This document shows, piece after piece, positions 40,203 to 50,825 of a stretch of DNA of 64,000 bases (positions within the stretch are counted from its first letter, which is position 1; each line of letters starts with the position of its first letter). The notes beneath the pieces were generated by a model that worked only from the letters and a program-made list of their open reading frames with translations, was not told where the DNA came from and did no database searches. A program made the position numbers and the translations under genes. The DNA comes from Nonlabens sp. YIK11 (GTDB taxonomy: Bacteria > Bacteroidota > Bacteroidia > Flavobacteriales > Flavobacteriaceae), in contig NZ_LBMJ01000001.1 of NCBI RefSeq assembly GCF_001413925.1, positions 3,078,001 through 3,142,000 on the forward strand, in the 5' to 3' direction.

Positions 40203-41249
40203 ATGAAAACAAATACTACTTTCAAAAATGCCGCATCCAAAGTCATCGGCTTGGGTCTAGTTATTGCTTTTTTGACCTCGTGTGGCTCTTACACTGATTC
40301 TTCATATAATGATGGTATTTATGGTGGGACAGTCATTAATCAAGAGGAAGAAGTTCTAAGCGAGACTTACGAACAGAACTCCTCTAACTATTATCAACAA
40401 TTATTTGCATTAGAAGCGGCACAATATTCTGGCGGATCAGAAGATGAAATATTCACCGACGTAGAAAATTACACTGACGATGGATATGACCAAGAAAATG
40501 GCGATTACGTTCTAGACTATGCAGCTCAACCGGCATGGGGAACAAACCCATCTGAAACAATTATAAATTTCTATAATAATCCTGGATTTGGTTATGGTTT
40601 TGGATCTCCATTCGGATTTGGATATGGATTCAATAATTTCGGTTACGGAGGCTATTACGGATTCAATAGGTTTAGATTTAATCAGTTTGGATATGCTAAT
40701 GTTCCTTTCTGGGCATTGCCTTTCGGAGTAAGCACTTTTGGATATGCTATTGGTGGTCCGCCATTCGGTTATTATGATCCTTTCTTCGGCGGTTATGCAT
40801 TTAATCCCTATTACGGAGGATTTTACGGAAATAACTATTATCGTGGAAACCGAAATAATTATGCATACAACAATAGATTTCGCAGTAGTAATAGTAGAAA
40901 CGTAGCGAGACCTGCCTCTAGAATAAGTGATTCAAGATCAGTTATTTCTCGCAGATCATCTGTACCTACTAATACCACTAGAAGAAGTACCACTACTCGT
41001 AGCAGTATACCTACTACCACGAGACGATCGACTTCTACTTCAAGATCAAGTTTTCCTACTAGATCTGCTTCGCCAACTAGAAGTACTTCATCTACTCGTA
41101 GTAGTACAACGAGATCATCTCGTCCAACAACGACGACACGTTCATCATCTCCTAGGCCTAGCTCTTCTAGTTCAAGATCTACAGGATCTTCCAGCAGATC
41201 ATCTGGAAGTCGCTCCTCAGGAAGCAGGTCATCAGGTGGAAGAGGATAA
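40203..41249 (+). CDS. Lipoprotein with Phe/Tyr/Gly-rich and Ser/Arg-rich regions
   Basis: A 348-residue lipoprotein; the start at 40203 gives a signal ending in IAFLTSCGS, with the lipidated Cys near residue 27. Residues about 30-105 are acidic and Gln/Asn-rich. Residues about 115-225 are dominated by Gly, Phe and Tyr (FGYGFGSPFGFGYGFNNFGY). Residues about 240-348 are almost only Ser, Arg, Thr and Pro, ending SSGSRSSGSRSSGGRG. No domain is recognised. It precedes the FadL-like gene by 13 bases and is likely co-transcribed with it. Confidence 0.75.
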   Translation: MKTNTTFKNAASKVIGLGLVIAFLTSCGSYTDSSYNDGIYGGTVINQEEEVLSETYEQNSSNYYQQLFALEAAQYSGGSEDEIFTDVENYTDDGYDQENGDYVLDYAAQPAWGTNPSETIINFYNNPGFGYGFGSPFGFGYGFNNFGYGGYYGFNRFRFNQFGYANVPFWALPFGVSTFGYAIGGPPFGYYDPFFGGYAFNPYYGGFYGNNYYRGNRNNYAYNNRFRSSNSRNVARPASRISDSRSVISRRSSVPTNTTRRSTTTRSSIPTTTRRSTSTSRSSFPTRSASPTRSTSSTRSSTTRSSRPTTTTRSSSPRPSSSSSRSTGSSSRSSGSRSSGSRSSGGRG

Positions 41250-41262
41250 TTTAATTAAAACT

Positions 41263-42786
41263 ATGAAAAATTACATATTAACATTAAGCGCGCTATTTGC
41301 AGGTGCGCTTTTTTGTGCAGCACAAACAGTAAACGATGGTCTAATTTATGGCCAAAATGATAACCTCTATGGAACTGCGAGGTACCGCGCCTTGAGTGGC
41401 GCCTTTGGCGCATTAGGTGGTGACTTGACTGCTGTCGGACAAAACCCTGCAGGTTCAGCTATTTTTGCTAATCATTATGCAAGTTTTACTTTGGGATACA
41501 ATAAAAAGAACAACAGTGGAATCTATTTTGGGAATGATACCAATTCAAGTGAAAGCGATATCAACTTCAATCAATTTGGTGGTGTATTGGTCTTTAATAG
41601 CGTGCAGGATAACCTGTTGAACAAATTTGCCATAGGCCTTAATCACGACACCACTAGACAATATGATGACTACACGTTTTTGAGAGGCGTTGGAAACACA
41701 TCCATTTCTCAGTATTTTTTAAATAATGCAAACGGTTTTACCGTAGATAATTTCCAAGTTAGAAATGGCGAAACGATTTCTGATTTGTACCAATTCTTAG
41801 GAGAACAAGTAGGATTTGATGCTCAACAAGGATTCCTAGGTTATGAAGCGTTTGTTATTGATGCCGTTGATGATGCTAATCCTAATAACACCCAATATGT
41901 ATCGAATACAGGCACAGGTGCATTCACGCAGGCATACCAAGTAGAGACTGCAGGCTCGCAATGGAAAACATCGGTGAATATCGCGGGACAGTTTGCTGAA
42001 AAATGGAGTTTTGGACTTAATCTTAATGGTCATTTTATCGATTATGCAAGATTCACCTCGTTTCAAGAAGCAAACAGTAATACTGATGCCACCACTACCG
42101 ATGTTCGTTTTGACAACCGACTGGATGTGGAAGGAGCAGGATTTTCTTTTCAATTGGGAGCTATAGGCAACCTAACGGAATCTTTACGAATAGGTGCCAC
42201 CTATGAATCTCCTACATGGTATAGTATCGATGAAACCTTGACCCAAGATATCTCTACAACGAGAATCGAAAATGGAAGTTTTGTAGACGCAATAGTTCGT
42301 CCCAACGTCATTAACATCTACCCATCTTACGAGTTGAGAACGCCAGGTAGTTTGACTGGAAGTATTGCTTACATATTCGGTACTTCTGGGTTGATAAGCT
42401 TTGACTACTCCACAAGAGATTATTCTCACCTTCAATTTGAAACTGGCATCGATGACAACTTTACCAACAACAATCTTTTCATCAATGAGAATCTACAGCG
42501 TGCAAATACCATTAGAATCGGTGGTGAATATCGTATCGAGCGATTGACGCTGCGTGGTGGTTATCGCACGGTAGAATCACCTTATGAAGACAAATCCATC
42601 ATGGATGACCTCAACGGTTTCAGTTTGGGATTGGGTTACAATTGGGGAAATACTACTCTTGATGTTTCTTACGATTATTCAGAAAGAAACTACAGCCAGC
42701 AATTGTTTGATACTGGCCTAACGACAAGAGGAGACATCAACAACGACACCAGCAATGTCATGGTAAGTTTAGGCTTTAATTTTTAG
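41263..42786 (+). CDS. OmpP1/FadL-family outer-membrane transporter
   Basis: A 507-residue outer-membrane barrel. The start at 41263 gives a signal peptide (MKNYILTLSALFAGALFCAAQ). The mature N terminus has ARYRALSGAFGALGGDLTAV and QNPAGSAIFANHY, the hatch motif (NPAG) of the FadL/TodX family, often named hemin receptor in flavobacteria. The C-terminal strand ends SNVMVSLGFNF with a terminal Phe. Family members pass long-chain fatty acids or other hydrophobic molecules. A longer frame on the same strand overlaps the Ser/Arg-rich gene and is not real. Confidence 0.88.
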   Translation: MKNYILTLSALFAGALFCAAQTVNDGLIYGQNDNLYGTARYRALSGAFGALGGDLTAVGQNPAGSAIFANHYASFTLGYNKKNNSGIYFGNDTNSSESDINFNQFGGVLVFNSVQDNLLNKFAIGLNHDTTRQYDDYTFLRGVGNTSISQYFLNNANGFTVDNFQVRNGETISDLYQFLGEQVGFDAQQGFLGYEAFVIDAVDDANPNNTQYVSNTGTGAFTQAYQVETAGSQWKTSVNIAGQFAEKWSFGLNLNGHFIDYARFTSFQEANSNTDATTTDVRFDNRLDVEGAGFSFQLGAIGNLTESLRIGATYESPTWYSIDETLTQDISTTRIENGSFVDAIVRPNVINIYPSYELRTPGSLTGSIAYIFGTSGLISFDYSTRDYSHLQFETGIDDNFTNNNLFINENLQRANTIRIGGEYRIERLTLRGGYRTVESPYEDKSIMDDLNGFSLGLGYNWGNTTLDVSYDYSERNYSQQLFDTGLTTRGDINNDTSNVMVSLGFNF

Positions 42787-42806
42787 ATCTAGGCTGGAGA
42801 TGATTT

Positions 42807-42822
42807 CGCTTTCGCGAAAGCG
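42807..42822. repeat. Iterated palindrome, copy 10 (perfect, intergenic)
   Basis: Between the convergent FadL-like and T9SS cargo genes, 20 bases after the FadL-like stop. Confidence 0.95.
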
Positions 42823-42849
42823 AACTCCAAAACATACTTATTACAACTG

Positions 42850-42882
42850 AAGGCATCTATCCATTAGATGCCTTTATCTTTT
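42850..42882 (+). terminator. Terminator after the FadL-like gene
   Basis: AAGGCATCTA, loop TCCAT, TAGATGCCTT followed by a T-rich stretch. It overlaps the end of the convergent T9SS cargo gene. Confidence 0.75.
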
Positions 42883-45800
42883 TAGAGAAAAGTGCCCGTT
42901 TGCAGCGCCTGTAGTGCCTTCATATTCATATTCCAACTTGAACCAATAGTCAGAACTGGGCAATAGCTCACCTAGATAGGTTCCATCCCAACCGGCACCA
43001 GTAGGATCCAGTTGCTTGAGAAATTTACCATACCTATCATAGATGTAAATGTTCAATACCGGCAATCTATCGCCAGCGGCTACGTTCCAGGTGTCATTGA
43101 AACCATCAAAATTAGGCGTGAAAAATTTAGGATAGCCGTAAACAAATATTTGTGTTGTCACGCTACCGCAGCCATTACGCTCTGCAATGGTTACAAAATG
43201 AACACCTGGCGATACATTCTCAAATATATTGCTGTCCTTGTACAATCCACCATCCAGTTGGAACCAGTAATCGTCAGGTCCTACAGCATCAATAACGATT
43301 TGTTGATTCAATTCAAAAGGCTCACTGGTAATGTCAATCGTAAAGGTATCTGGTGCGCCCGCTAGCCTCACCACGGTCATAGCCATAGTGGAACATCCTG
43401 TAACCGCATTAAATGCCGTAACTTCATATGTTCCTTGCTGCTCTGTGATAAGTACAGAATTAGTTTCCATAGGCAATAATTGTCCATCAAAACGCCACTC
43501 AAAGTCAAAATCTGCATCGCTTAATCCAGTATCAAGTACGGCAGGTCCATTCACTAATTGCCCTTGAGGATCACGACACAATACGACCTCATCTTCCAAC
43601 TGTGGCAAGGGCAATTGACCGAATCTCAATTCTAGAGTCGTCGTCGTGTAACAGCCACTACTGTTTTCCAGTCTAGCAAACAAAGTGACATCGCCACTAA
43701 AAGAGAAATTCTTATCAATCGCAGATCGATCTGCATCTGCATCTGCTTGTGTCTGATAATAAGTGACTGTGGTATTGGTTTGACCATTTTGAATTTGCGC
43801 ATCGCTATTGGCCAGATTATAGACAGCAGTCCCGTCACCAGAATCGCAAAGTTCAACAGCCGCAGGCATGGCAGCTACTGGTGGCGTTATCGTTTCAATA
43901 TCAAAACTGGAAGTAGTAAAGCAACCTGTGGACGTAAATTCTGTTCTATAAAAAATGGTTTCCAAACCACTGCTGGAATAGGATTCTGCGTCTAGAGAAT
44001 TGCTGTCTGATAAGGCATCTGCTTGTGAATTAAAAAATGTGACCTCAACACCAGATTGTCCGTTACGTATTTGATCCAGGCGATCGTTTAATCTAAAAAT
44101 AGCTGTCCCGTCATTATCTGTATCGCAAGTTTCAAGATTGGGTACCGCAGCGACAGCTGGAACCGGATTGATGATGATCTCAAAATCTGTTGTGGAAAAA
44201 CAATCGGTAAGATTGTTTTCAACCCTTACATAAACAATGTCTGTTGGTACATTACTGGTATATGAAGAAGCAATGGAATTGTTTGCCGCGGTTGCGTCTG
44301 CTTGTGATAAGTAATATGTAATATCAAAATCTGCGCTGTTCAATCCATTTAGGATGGATGTGTTGTTTGAAGTTAAGTCAAAAACCTCACTACCATCGCC
44401 AGAAGGATCATCACAGCTCACTAATGGATTGGGCCTTTGCAATACTGGCAACGGATCTACCACTAGATCAAAGTCTGTGGTTTCAAAACAAGAAGTATTG
44501 AAACGACTGTCAATACGAGCGACAATATTTTGCGGGTTTGTGGTGTTTTGAAAACTGGTTTTGTCAATAGGATTTTGTCTCGACGCAGCGTCATTACTAG
44601 ACAGATAGTAAGTCACTTCATAGTCTGCAGCGCTTTGACCCAATAAAATTTCTGAATCTCTGGTTTGCAATTGAAATACCGCTCGACCATCGTTAGATGC
44701 ATCATCGCAAACCCTATAAGTAGCTATCGGGTTTGCAACAGGATTACCACCAACCGTCAAGGTAAAGTCACCTGTAGCAAAACAACCATTATCAATGTTA
44801 TTTTCTACTCTTACATAAACGATCTGCGTTGGAGAGTTTTCATTGCTATAGTTAGCAGTGTTTACAATAGGATTGGCTCCGCTTTGGGCATCAGCTTGTG
44901 TTCTGTGATAAGTGACGGTTACCTCAGCAGTAGATTGAGTTCCAAGAATAGTTGGCGTTTGTGCAGAAAGGTCAAAAGTTTCTACGCCATCATTTGACGC
45001 ATCATCACAAACTGAAAGATTGCCAGGGAACGTATAAATCGCTTGATTGATAGAAACCTGAAAGTCACGAACTACAGAACAACCATTAGAACCATTAGTG
45101 ATGGACGTATAAATAGTTTCTGCAGTATTTTGTGCGGCAAACTGCGAAGGATTCGCAATAGGGTTGGTCAGGTTTTCGGCATCAGTTAACTGTCTGTAGT
45201 AGGCCACTTGGAAATTGTTGCTGTTTTGACCAGCGAGCATTACGGCTGTGTTTTGGGTAAGATCTACTGTATTTACTGATCCGACAGTATCGCAAATCAT
45301 TAAATCTTCGGGATCGTTAGGGTTTGGAGTTGGATTTACTTGAATACAAACTTCTTCGGTATAAATGCAGCCGAAGCTATCTTCAAATTCATACGTATAG
45401 CATTTTGTACCAGATACATCTGGTTGCACAGTGATTTCGTTACCATTGGTAGCGATGATGGTAGGATCTGCCTGCCATTCTTCTCTCACCTTATTAGGCT
45501 CAAAAGAAAGGTTTGCTGGTAATAGCGTTGGGTCAAAATTCAAACCCCATTCAAAAATATAACCGTTATCCAAACTTATATTATCGGTAACCCTCAAACA
45601 CCACTGACCATTTAAATTACTCCCTATGAAATTTGAAAAAGGATCTGTAGGTAAATAACTTCCAGCTGGCAGGGAACTTCCCGGTGAAATATTAGCTACA
45701 GCATTTTGAAACGTATTGGTTGCCGGTGCACTTTCTCTAATGACATATTCAAATCCAGTCCCAGGTGGATTAACGGCTGGATTATTAGGTTGGCCACCAG

Positions 45801-46899
45801 AATCTGTAAAGTTGGGATTACCAAATCTCTTATTACTTCCTGATTGTCCAGATCCCAATATTTCAACCGAAGAACCGTTAGGAGCGGTAATGATAATATC
45901 TAGGTCACTTGCCCAAGAATGTTCCAAGTCGATAAATAGTGAAACCAGATTTGATGCATCTGTAAAAGTAGCACCTGGGCTAAAGCCTTGTACATCAATG
46001 CAGGTCTCATAACTAACACCATCACCATCTGGCAAAAAAGTTGTACCTGAAACCGGTGGCGCTGGCGTGACTACAAACTCTACCGTCTCTACCATTCCAG
46101 TCAAGGTCGTTGTCTCACCTAGGCATATTTCTTGATCCTGAGTAGTTGTACCTGTAAAATCCGGATCATTCGACACCTGTATGACCAGGTCAATCAAATC
46201 CCTATCGGTACAGCCGGTATTATCAGTGACAATGAATCTAGCCTGATAGGAACCTGCTTCATTAAACGTTTCAGATTGCGATTGTCCTGGATTTAAACCA
46301 CGTCCATTATCAAAATCCCATTCATAAGTAGCGCCAGTGCCATCGTTGCTAAAAGTAGCCTGACCATTGAACTGAACGGTATCGCCCTGACATATGCGCA
46401 ATATTCCATCGGCATCTCTGGGCGGCGTGGTAGTTATGGATGGTGTTATGGTTTGACATGGGTCTACACAAGATCGTGTCGCTTCCCAGCCAGCTCGGTT
46501 GTCACTACCGTTACTCACAAAAGTAAAAGTCAAACAGCCCGTAGGATTGCCTGGACTTGCGCTTACCACCGCAGATGGAATAGAGCTGGTAGAGAATGTA
46601 GTTAGCAAAGGGGCGGCGGTAGAGTCACCATCATAAACCCTTAATAAATCATTAGGACCCAGTTGCAATGAATTGAAATCAAAGGTCATCCTATCTGTTT
46701 GAATCACTGGACAAAAAGTTATCTGACCACTTTCATTGGAACTATAAGAATTGGAAATACCACCACTATCTGTAAATATATCTGGATCACAACCTACAAA
46801 TCTAACGTTACCACTAGTACCGTCAGGCATCTCTATGATATCTTGACCTGAAACCAGACCAGTGAATAAAAGCAGAAAAAGTAGTAAAAAAGACTTCAT
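42874..46899 (-). CDS. T9SS type B cargo protein with repeated domains
   Basis: A 1341-residue secreted protein. After a signal peptide (about 1-18) it has a CUB-like domain (20-145), a PKD domain (about 150-245), a subtilisin-type P domain with WASDLDIIITAPNGSSV (about 285-460), then six repeats of about 85-90 residues starting with CD and containing VTYYxxxxDA (about 530-1095). The end is the gliding-motility type B sorting domain (FFTPNFDGFNDTWNVAAGD). It should pass the outer membrane through the type IX system and attach to the surface or be released. No catalytic domain is seen, so adhesion or matrix building is likely. Confidence 0.9.
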   Translation of the reverse strand: MKSFLLLFLLLFTGLVSGQDIIEMPDGTSGNVRFVGCDPDIFTDSGGISNSYSSNESGQITFCPVIQTDRMTFDFNSLQLGPNDLLRVYDGDSTAAPLLTTFSTSSIPSAVVSASPGNPTGCLTFTFVSNGSDNRAGWEATRSCVDPCQTITPSITTTPPRDADGILRICQGDTVQFNGQATFSNDGTGATYEWDFDNGRGLNPGQSQSETFNEAGSYQARFIVTDNTGCTDRDLIDLVIQVSNDPDFTGTTTQDQEICLGETTTLTGMVETVEFVVTPAPPVSGTTFLPDGDGVSYETCIDVQGFSPGATFTDASNLVSLFIDLEHSWASDLDIIITAPNGSSVEILGSGQSGSNKRFGNPNFTDSGGQPNNPAVNPPGTGFEYVIRESAPATNTFQNAVANISPGSSLPAGSYLPTDPFSNFIGSNLNGQWCLRVTDNISLDNGYIFEWGLNFDPTLLPANLSFEPNKVREEWQADPTIIATNGNEITVQPDVSGTKCYTYEFEDSFGCIYTEEVCIQVNPTPNPNDPEDLMICDTVGSVNTVDLTQNTAVMLAGQNSNNFQVAYYRQLTDAENLTNPIANPSQFAAQNTAETIYTSITNGSNGCSVVRDFQVSINQAIYTFPGNLSVCDDASNDGVETFDLSAQTPTILGTQSTAEVTVTYHRTQADAQSGANPIVNTANYSNENSPTQIVYVRVENNIDNGCFATGDFTLTVGGNPVANPIATYRVCDDASNDGRAVFQLQTRDSEILLGQSAADYEVTYYLSSNDAASRQNPIDKTSFQNTTNPQNIVARIDSRFNTSCFETTDFDLVVDPLPVLQRPNPLVSCDDPSGDGSEVFDLTSNNTSILNGLNSADFDITYYLSQADATAANNSIASSYTSNVPTDIVYVRVENNLTDCFSTTDFEIIINPVPAVAAVPNLETCDTDNDGTAIFRLNDRLDQIRNGQSGVEVTFFNSQADALSDSNSLDAESYSSSGLETIFYRTEFTSTGCFTTSSFDIETITPPVAAMPAAVELCDSGDGTAVYNLANSDAQIQNGQTNTTVTYYQTQADADADRSAIDKNFSFSGDVTLFARLENSSGCYTTTTLELRFGQLPLPQLEDEVVLCRDPQGQLVNGPAVLDTGLSDADFDFEWRFDGQLLPMETNSVLITEQQGTYEVTAFNAVTGCSTMAMTVVRLAGAPDTFTIDITSEPFELNQQIVIDAVGPDDYWFQLDGGLYKDSNIFENVSPGVHFVTIAERNGCGSVTTQIFVYGYPKFFTPNFDGFNDTWNVAAGDRLPVLNIYIYDRYGKFLKQLDPTGAGWDGTYLGELLPSSDYWFKLEYEYEGTTGAANGHFSLKR

Positions 46900-47021
46900 A
46901 GAGTTTTTATCGTAGTGAAAACCGTTAGCGTAAATATCGACAATAAGATGCTCCTTAAAAAACGTTGGAATCGTTGATTTAGTCTCTTTAGATTTACAAG
47001 TGGTCTTCTCTTTGTAATTTG

Positions 47022-47029
47022 TAAATTTG
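47022..47029 (+). promoter_or_regulatory. Promoter -7 box of folE
   Basis: TAAATTTG, 38 bases before the folE ATG. Confidence 0.5.
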
Positions 47030-47067
47030 CAGTCTAATTTTTACCGCAGGAATACTGCAAGATTTGT

Positions 47068-47739
47068 ATGAAAGTAGAAGATTTTTTAGATAATATGGAA
47101 GACCAGGATCACTTATCCTCTAACGAGCAAACTCCTTTAAGAGAGGACGCTTTCCAATTATCTGATGCAGAAAAGATAGAATCCATCAAGAAAAATGTTC
47201 ATGAGATCCTGGTCACGCTAGGAATGGACATGACAGACGATAGTCTCAAGGGCACACCCAACCGCGTGGCAAAAATGTTTGTCAACGAGATATTTGGAGG
47301 GTTACGACCTCAAATGAAACCCAGCGCCTCTACTTTTGAAAATAAGTATAAGTACAACGAGATGCTGGTTGAAAAAAACATCGTCCTTTACTCTACCTGT
47401 GAACACCACCTATTGCCTATCGTGGGCCGCGCCCATGTTGCCTATATATCCAACGGTAATGTCGTGGGCCTTTCCAAAATGAACCGCATTGTAGATTACT
47501 ATGCAAAACGCCCACAAGTACAGGAACGTTTGAACATCCAGATCGTACGTGAGTTGCAACAGGTGTTGAATACAGAAGATGTAGCCTGCGTGATCGATGC
47601 AAAGCATTTGTGCGTGAACAGTCGCGGTATACGCGATATCGACAGCAGCACGGTGACAGGCGAGTTTGGCGGTAAGTTCAAGGACCCACAAGTAAAAAGC
47701 GAGTTTCTCGATTATATTAAACTTGAAACCAAATTTTAA
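47068..47739 (+). CDS. folE: GTP cyclohydrolase I
   Basis: A 223-residue enzyme that opens GTP to 7,8-dihydroneopterin triphosphate, the first step of folate synthesis. Zinc-site and active-site segments are [20 protein letters not shown] and the later [30 protein letters not shown] is also typical. The acidic N-terminal 35 residues are an extension. folP of the same pathway is at 24.5 kb. Confidence 0.95.
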   Translation: MKVEDFLDNMEDQDHLSSNEQTPLREDAFQLSDAEKIESIKKNVHEILVTLGMDMTDDSLKGTPNRVAKMFVNEIFGGLRPQMKPSASTFENKYKYNEMLVEKNIVLYSTCEHHLLPIVGRAHVAYISNGNVVGLSKMNRIVDYYAKRPQVQERLNIQIVRELQQVLNTEDVACVIDAKHLCVNSRGIRDIDSSTVTGEFGGKFKDPQVKSEFLDYIKLETKF

Positions 47740-47766
47740 ACAAACCACATGGATTTTTGAGAAGTT

Positions 47767-47782
47767 CGCTTTCGCGAAAGCG
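47767..47782. repeat. Iterated palindrome, copy 11 (perfect, intergenic)
   Basis: In the 77-base gap between folE and cysS, both on the plus strand. Confidence 0.95.
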
Positions 47783-47816
47783 ATATACTTCAACATCATC
47801 CACACATCATAAGATC

Positions 47817-49304
47817 ATGGCACTTTACAACCAGCAAAAACTGCGACTTTACAACTCCATCGCCAGTGAAAAACAGGAGTTTGTACCTATTCACGAGGGC
47901 CGCGTGGGAATGTACGTTTGTGGACCTACCGTTTACAGCAATGTGCATTTAGGGAACTGTCGTACGTTTATCAGTTTTGACATGATCTACAGGTACCTAT
48001 CCCATCTGGGCTACAAGGTGCGATACGTACGTAACATTACAGATGCCGGCCACTTGACAGATGATGCCGATCAAGGCGAGGACAAAATTTCCAAAAAAGC
48101 GCGACTTGAAAAACTAGAACCCATGGAAGTCGTACAGCAATACACGCTAGACTTTCATAACGTGATGAAGCGTTTCAACAGTTTGCCGCCTAGCATTGAG
48201 CCTACCGCTACTGGGCACATTGTAGAGCAAATTGAAATCATTAAGACGATCATTGAAAAGGGCTATGCTTATGAGCGTAATGGCTCCATCTATTTTGACG
48301 TACTTAAATTCAATGAAGATCATCAATATGGAAAACTGAGCGGTCGCAATCTGGAAGACATGATTGCCAATACCCGTGAGCTGGCGGCTCAAAGTGAGAA
48401 AGAGAATCCGCAGGATTTTGCATTGTGGAAAAAAGCCTCGCCGCAACATATCATGAGATGGCCCAGTCCATGGGGCGATGGGTTTCCTGGATGGCACCTG
48501 GAATGTACGGTGATGAGTTCAAAATATTTAGGCGAGACCTTTGACCTGCATGGTGGTGGTATGGACTTAAAGTTTCCACACCATGAATGTGAAATTGCCC
48601 AAGGTGAAGCAGCGCATGGACATAGTCCTGTGAATTACTGGATGCATGCCAATATGCTTACCCTTGAAGGTAAAAAGATGTCCAAGTCGACAGGCAATTC
48701 CATTTTACCAGAAGAGCTTTTTACGGGAGACAATAATTTTATGGAGAAGGCTTTCTCTCCAGCAGTCGTTCGTTTCTTTATGATGCAGGCGCATTATAGA
48801 TCTGTTTTGGACTTTAGTAACGATGCGATCCTTGCAGCAGAAAAAGGTCTACACAGATTGCAGGAAGCGATAAGCTTACTGGATCACCTAAAAGTATCTT
48901 CATCCTCCAGCATTGACATCCCAGCATGGGTTCAAAAATGCTATGATGCGATGAATGATGATTTCAATACACCTATTCTGATTGCAGAATTATTTGAAGG
49001 TGCAAAAATGATTCATTCCATCAATGAAAGTAATGAGAGCATCACCCAGTCAGATCTGGAACTTTTCCAAGAGACGATTCATGCCTTTCTCTATGATGTC
49101 TTAGGTGTCAAGTCGGCCAGTGAAAATGAAGATGTTACCAGCGGTAAACATATGGATGCGGCCATGAAGCTTATCATTGATTTACGTGCCACGGCTAGAG
49201 CAAGAAAAGATTTTGAAACCAGTGACAAGATAAGAGATGAATTGGCCGCGGCTGGGATCCAATTAAAAGATGGCGCTGAAGGCACCACATTTACCACTAA
49301 ATAA
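47817..49304 (+). CDS. cysS: Cysteinyl-tRNA synthetase
   Basis: A 495-residue class I enzyme that charges tRNA-Cys. The start is the ATG at 47817 ([15 protein letters not shown]). Zinc-binding and catalytic motifs are [16 protein letters not shown] (the HIGH equivalent), [10 protein letters not shown], the HHECE zinc motif ([10 protein letters not shown]) and [10 protein letters not shown]. The stop codon abuts the yidD start with no gap. Confidence 0.95.
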   Translation: MALYNQQKLRLYNSIASEKQEFVPIHEGRVGMYVCGPTVYSNVHLGNCRTFISFDMIYRYLSHLGYKVRYVRNITDAGHLTDDADQGEDKISKKARLEKLEPMEVVQQYTLDFHNVMKRFNSLPPSIEPTATGHIVEQIEIIKTIIEKGYAYERNGSIYFDVLKFNEDHQYGKLSGRNLEDMIANTRELAAQSEKENPQDFALWKKASPQHIMRWPSPWGDGFPGWHLECTVMSSKYLGETFDLHGGGMDLKFPHHECEIAQGEAAHGHSPVNYWMHANMLTLEGKKMSKSTGNSILPEELFTGDNNFMEKAFSPAVVRFFMMQAHYRSVLDFSNDAILAAEKGLHRLQEAISLLDHLKVSSSSSIDIPAWVQKCYDAMNDDFNTPILIAELFEGAKMIHSINESNESITQSDLELFQETIHAFLYDVLGVKSASENEDVTSGKHMDAAMKLIIDLRATARARKDFETSDKIRDELAAAGIQLKDGAEGTTFTTK

Positions 49305-49529
49305 ATGAAGGCAAAAGGCGCTGCAAAACCCCTTATCTGGTTAGTCAAATTTTACCAGACTGGAATATCGCCTTTCTTGCCAGCTACCTGCAGATATCAA
49401 CCTACTTGTTCCCATTATACCGTTGAAGCCCTGAAGAAATATGGCCTTTTTAAAGGCACCTGGCTGGGAATCAAAAGGATTGCAAGTTGTCATCCTTGGG
49501 GCGGCAAAGGTTATGATCCTGTACCTTAA
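49305..49529 (+). CDS. yidD: Membrane protein insertion efficiency factor YidD
   Basis: A 74-residue amphipathic protein with the family pattern [23 protein letters not shown] and [13 protein letters not shown]; three conserved Cys are present. YidD assists YidC in inserting inner-membrane proteins. It starts on the base after the cysS stop, so it is translated from the same transcript. Confidence 0.93.
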   Translation: MKAKGAAKPLIWLVKFYQTGISPFLPATCRYQPTCSHYTVEALKKYGLFKGTWLGIKRIASCHPWGGKGYDPVP

Positions 49530-49598
49530 CGACTCCATTCTTGACCATAGCGTAAGCGAATTAATAATAGTATTTTAGACCTTTTTTAAACCATATAC

Positions 49599-50534
49599 AT
49601 GTTACCACTTAAAGTCATTTGGAATCCGTTAGAAGGTATAGACCTAGGGTTTTTTACCATTCATTTTTACAGCCTTTCTTATGTGGTTGCCTTTGTTTTG
49701 GGATGGTACATCATCAAGCCCATTTTTACAAAGGATGGTATCAGCCATGATAAATTGGATCCTTTATTTATGTACACGGTCATAGGCTGTCTTGCAGGTG
49801 CACGTATAGGTCACTATTTATTCTATGAAACAGAAGTGCTGTTCACAGACCCATTACACGTCTTTCTCCCTTTCAAACTGAGCCCATTTGAGTGGACCGG
49901 TTTCGCCGGAATGGCCAGTCATGGTGCTGCAATAGGTATTATGATTGCTATGTATTTCTACAGTCGCAAGCATTTGAAGAAGCATATGTTCTGGATCCTG
50001 GATCGTATTGTGATTCCTACCGCCATAGGTGGAGCCTTTGTACGTATGGGTAATTTGCTCAATAGTGAGATTGTAGGTAAGGTAACTGATGTGGATTGGG
50101 CATTTAAATTTGTAAGAGACACTTCAGATCCTGCGGTGCGCGATGCGCTCTATGCAACAGGAATTAAGGATACCGATAAGGCGATTGAGGCTGTGGTCAA
50201 CGATCCGCAATATTCTGCGTTGCTAGATTCTATACCATGGCGTCACCCATCGCAGATATATGAAGCGTTGTGCTATGTAGCGCTTTTTGTTTTACTTTAT
50301 TTTGTCTACTGGAAAACGGACAAAAAACAGAAAGTAGGCTACTTGCTAGGATTGTTTTTTGTGGGCTTATTTGTAGCGAGATTCTTTATTGAGTTTGTGA
50401 AGATCAAGCAGGTAGAAGGTGGCGAGAACTTTATCTTTGGCTTAAATACAGGACAAATGTTGAGTATCCCATTTATTCTATTAGGTTTACTACTCATGTT
50501 TAGACCTGAGAGCTGGATCAAGCGTGAGGTTTAA
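49599..50534 (+). CDS. lgt: Prolipoprotein diacylglyceryl transferase
   Basis: A 311-residue inner-membrane enzyme that adds diacylglycerol to the lipobox Cys of lipoproteins, several of which are encoded in this window. About seven membrane helices; conserved GARIGHYLFYE, ASHGAAIGI, the Lgt signature RMGNLLNSEIVG and HPSQIYEAL are visible. It lies 69 bases after yidD. Confidence 0.94.
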   Translation: MLPLKVIWNPLEGIDLGFFTIHFYSLSYVVAFVLGWYIIKPIFTKDGISHDKLDPLFMYTVIGCLAGARIGHYLFYETEVLFTDPLHVFLPFKLSPFEWTGFAGMASHGAAIGIMIAMYFYSRKHLKKHMFWILDRIVIPTAIGGAFVRMGNLLNSEIVGKVTDVDWAFKFVRDTSDPAVRDALYATGIKDTDKAIEAVVNDPQYSALLDSIPWRHPSQIYEALCYVALFVLLYFVYWKTDKKQKVGYLLGLFFVGLFVARFFIEFVKIKQVEGGENFIFGLNTGQMLSIPFILLGLLLMFRPESWIKREV

Positions 50535-50560
50535 CATACGTCAAGTATAACTTTATTTAA

Positions 50561-50590
50561 AAAAGCCTCTACATTGCTAGAGGCTTTTTT
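50561..50590 (+). terminator. Terminator of lgt
   Basis: AAAAAGCCTCTA, loop CATTGC, TAGAGGCTTTTT: a perfect 12-base stem. Confidence 0.88.
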
Positions 50591-50780
50591 ACGTCCGGAT
50601 TCTTCTGTGTTTGATCATGGCTCTAGCCTATCATCCTAATACTCCTACACAACTATTTAAACCATCGCTTGCTGCCGATCCTTATCCTTCGTTCTTTGGA
50701 TGAATGGAGCTTTAAGCCCTTGGTATATCTTCTAACTAAGATAAACTAGAAACCAACTGTTACTCTGGCTCAATTGAGTT
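50591..50780. other. Intergenic DNA between lgt and secDF
   Basis: About 190 bases with no gene, RNA or repeat that I can support before the palindrome at 50781. A 28-codon plus-strand frame at 50618 has no support. Confidence 0.5.
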
Positions 50781-50796
50781 CGCTTTCGCGAAAGCG
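50781..50796. repeat. Iterated palindrome, copy 12 (perfect, intergenic)
   Basis: Between the terminators of the convergent lgt and secDF genes, extended by AGTT/AAAC flanks. Confidence 0.95.
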
Positions 50797-50825
50797 AAAC
50801 CCATCAAAACCTATGATCAATGCAT

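Noticed and set aside
40927..41262. N-terminal extension of the FadL-like gene over the Ser/Arg-rich gene
   Set aside because: It is a frame-shifted reading of low-complexity codons; the signal peptide at 41263 marks the true start.
50618..50704. 28-codon plus-strand frame between lgt and secDF
   Set aside because: Too short, no promoter box and no recognisable features; it follows the lgt terminator.
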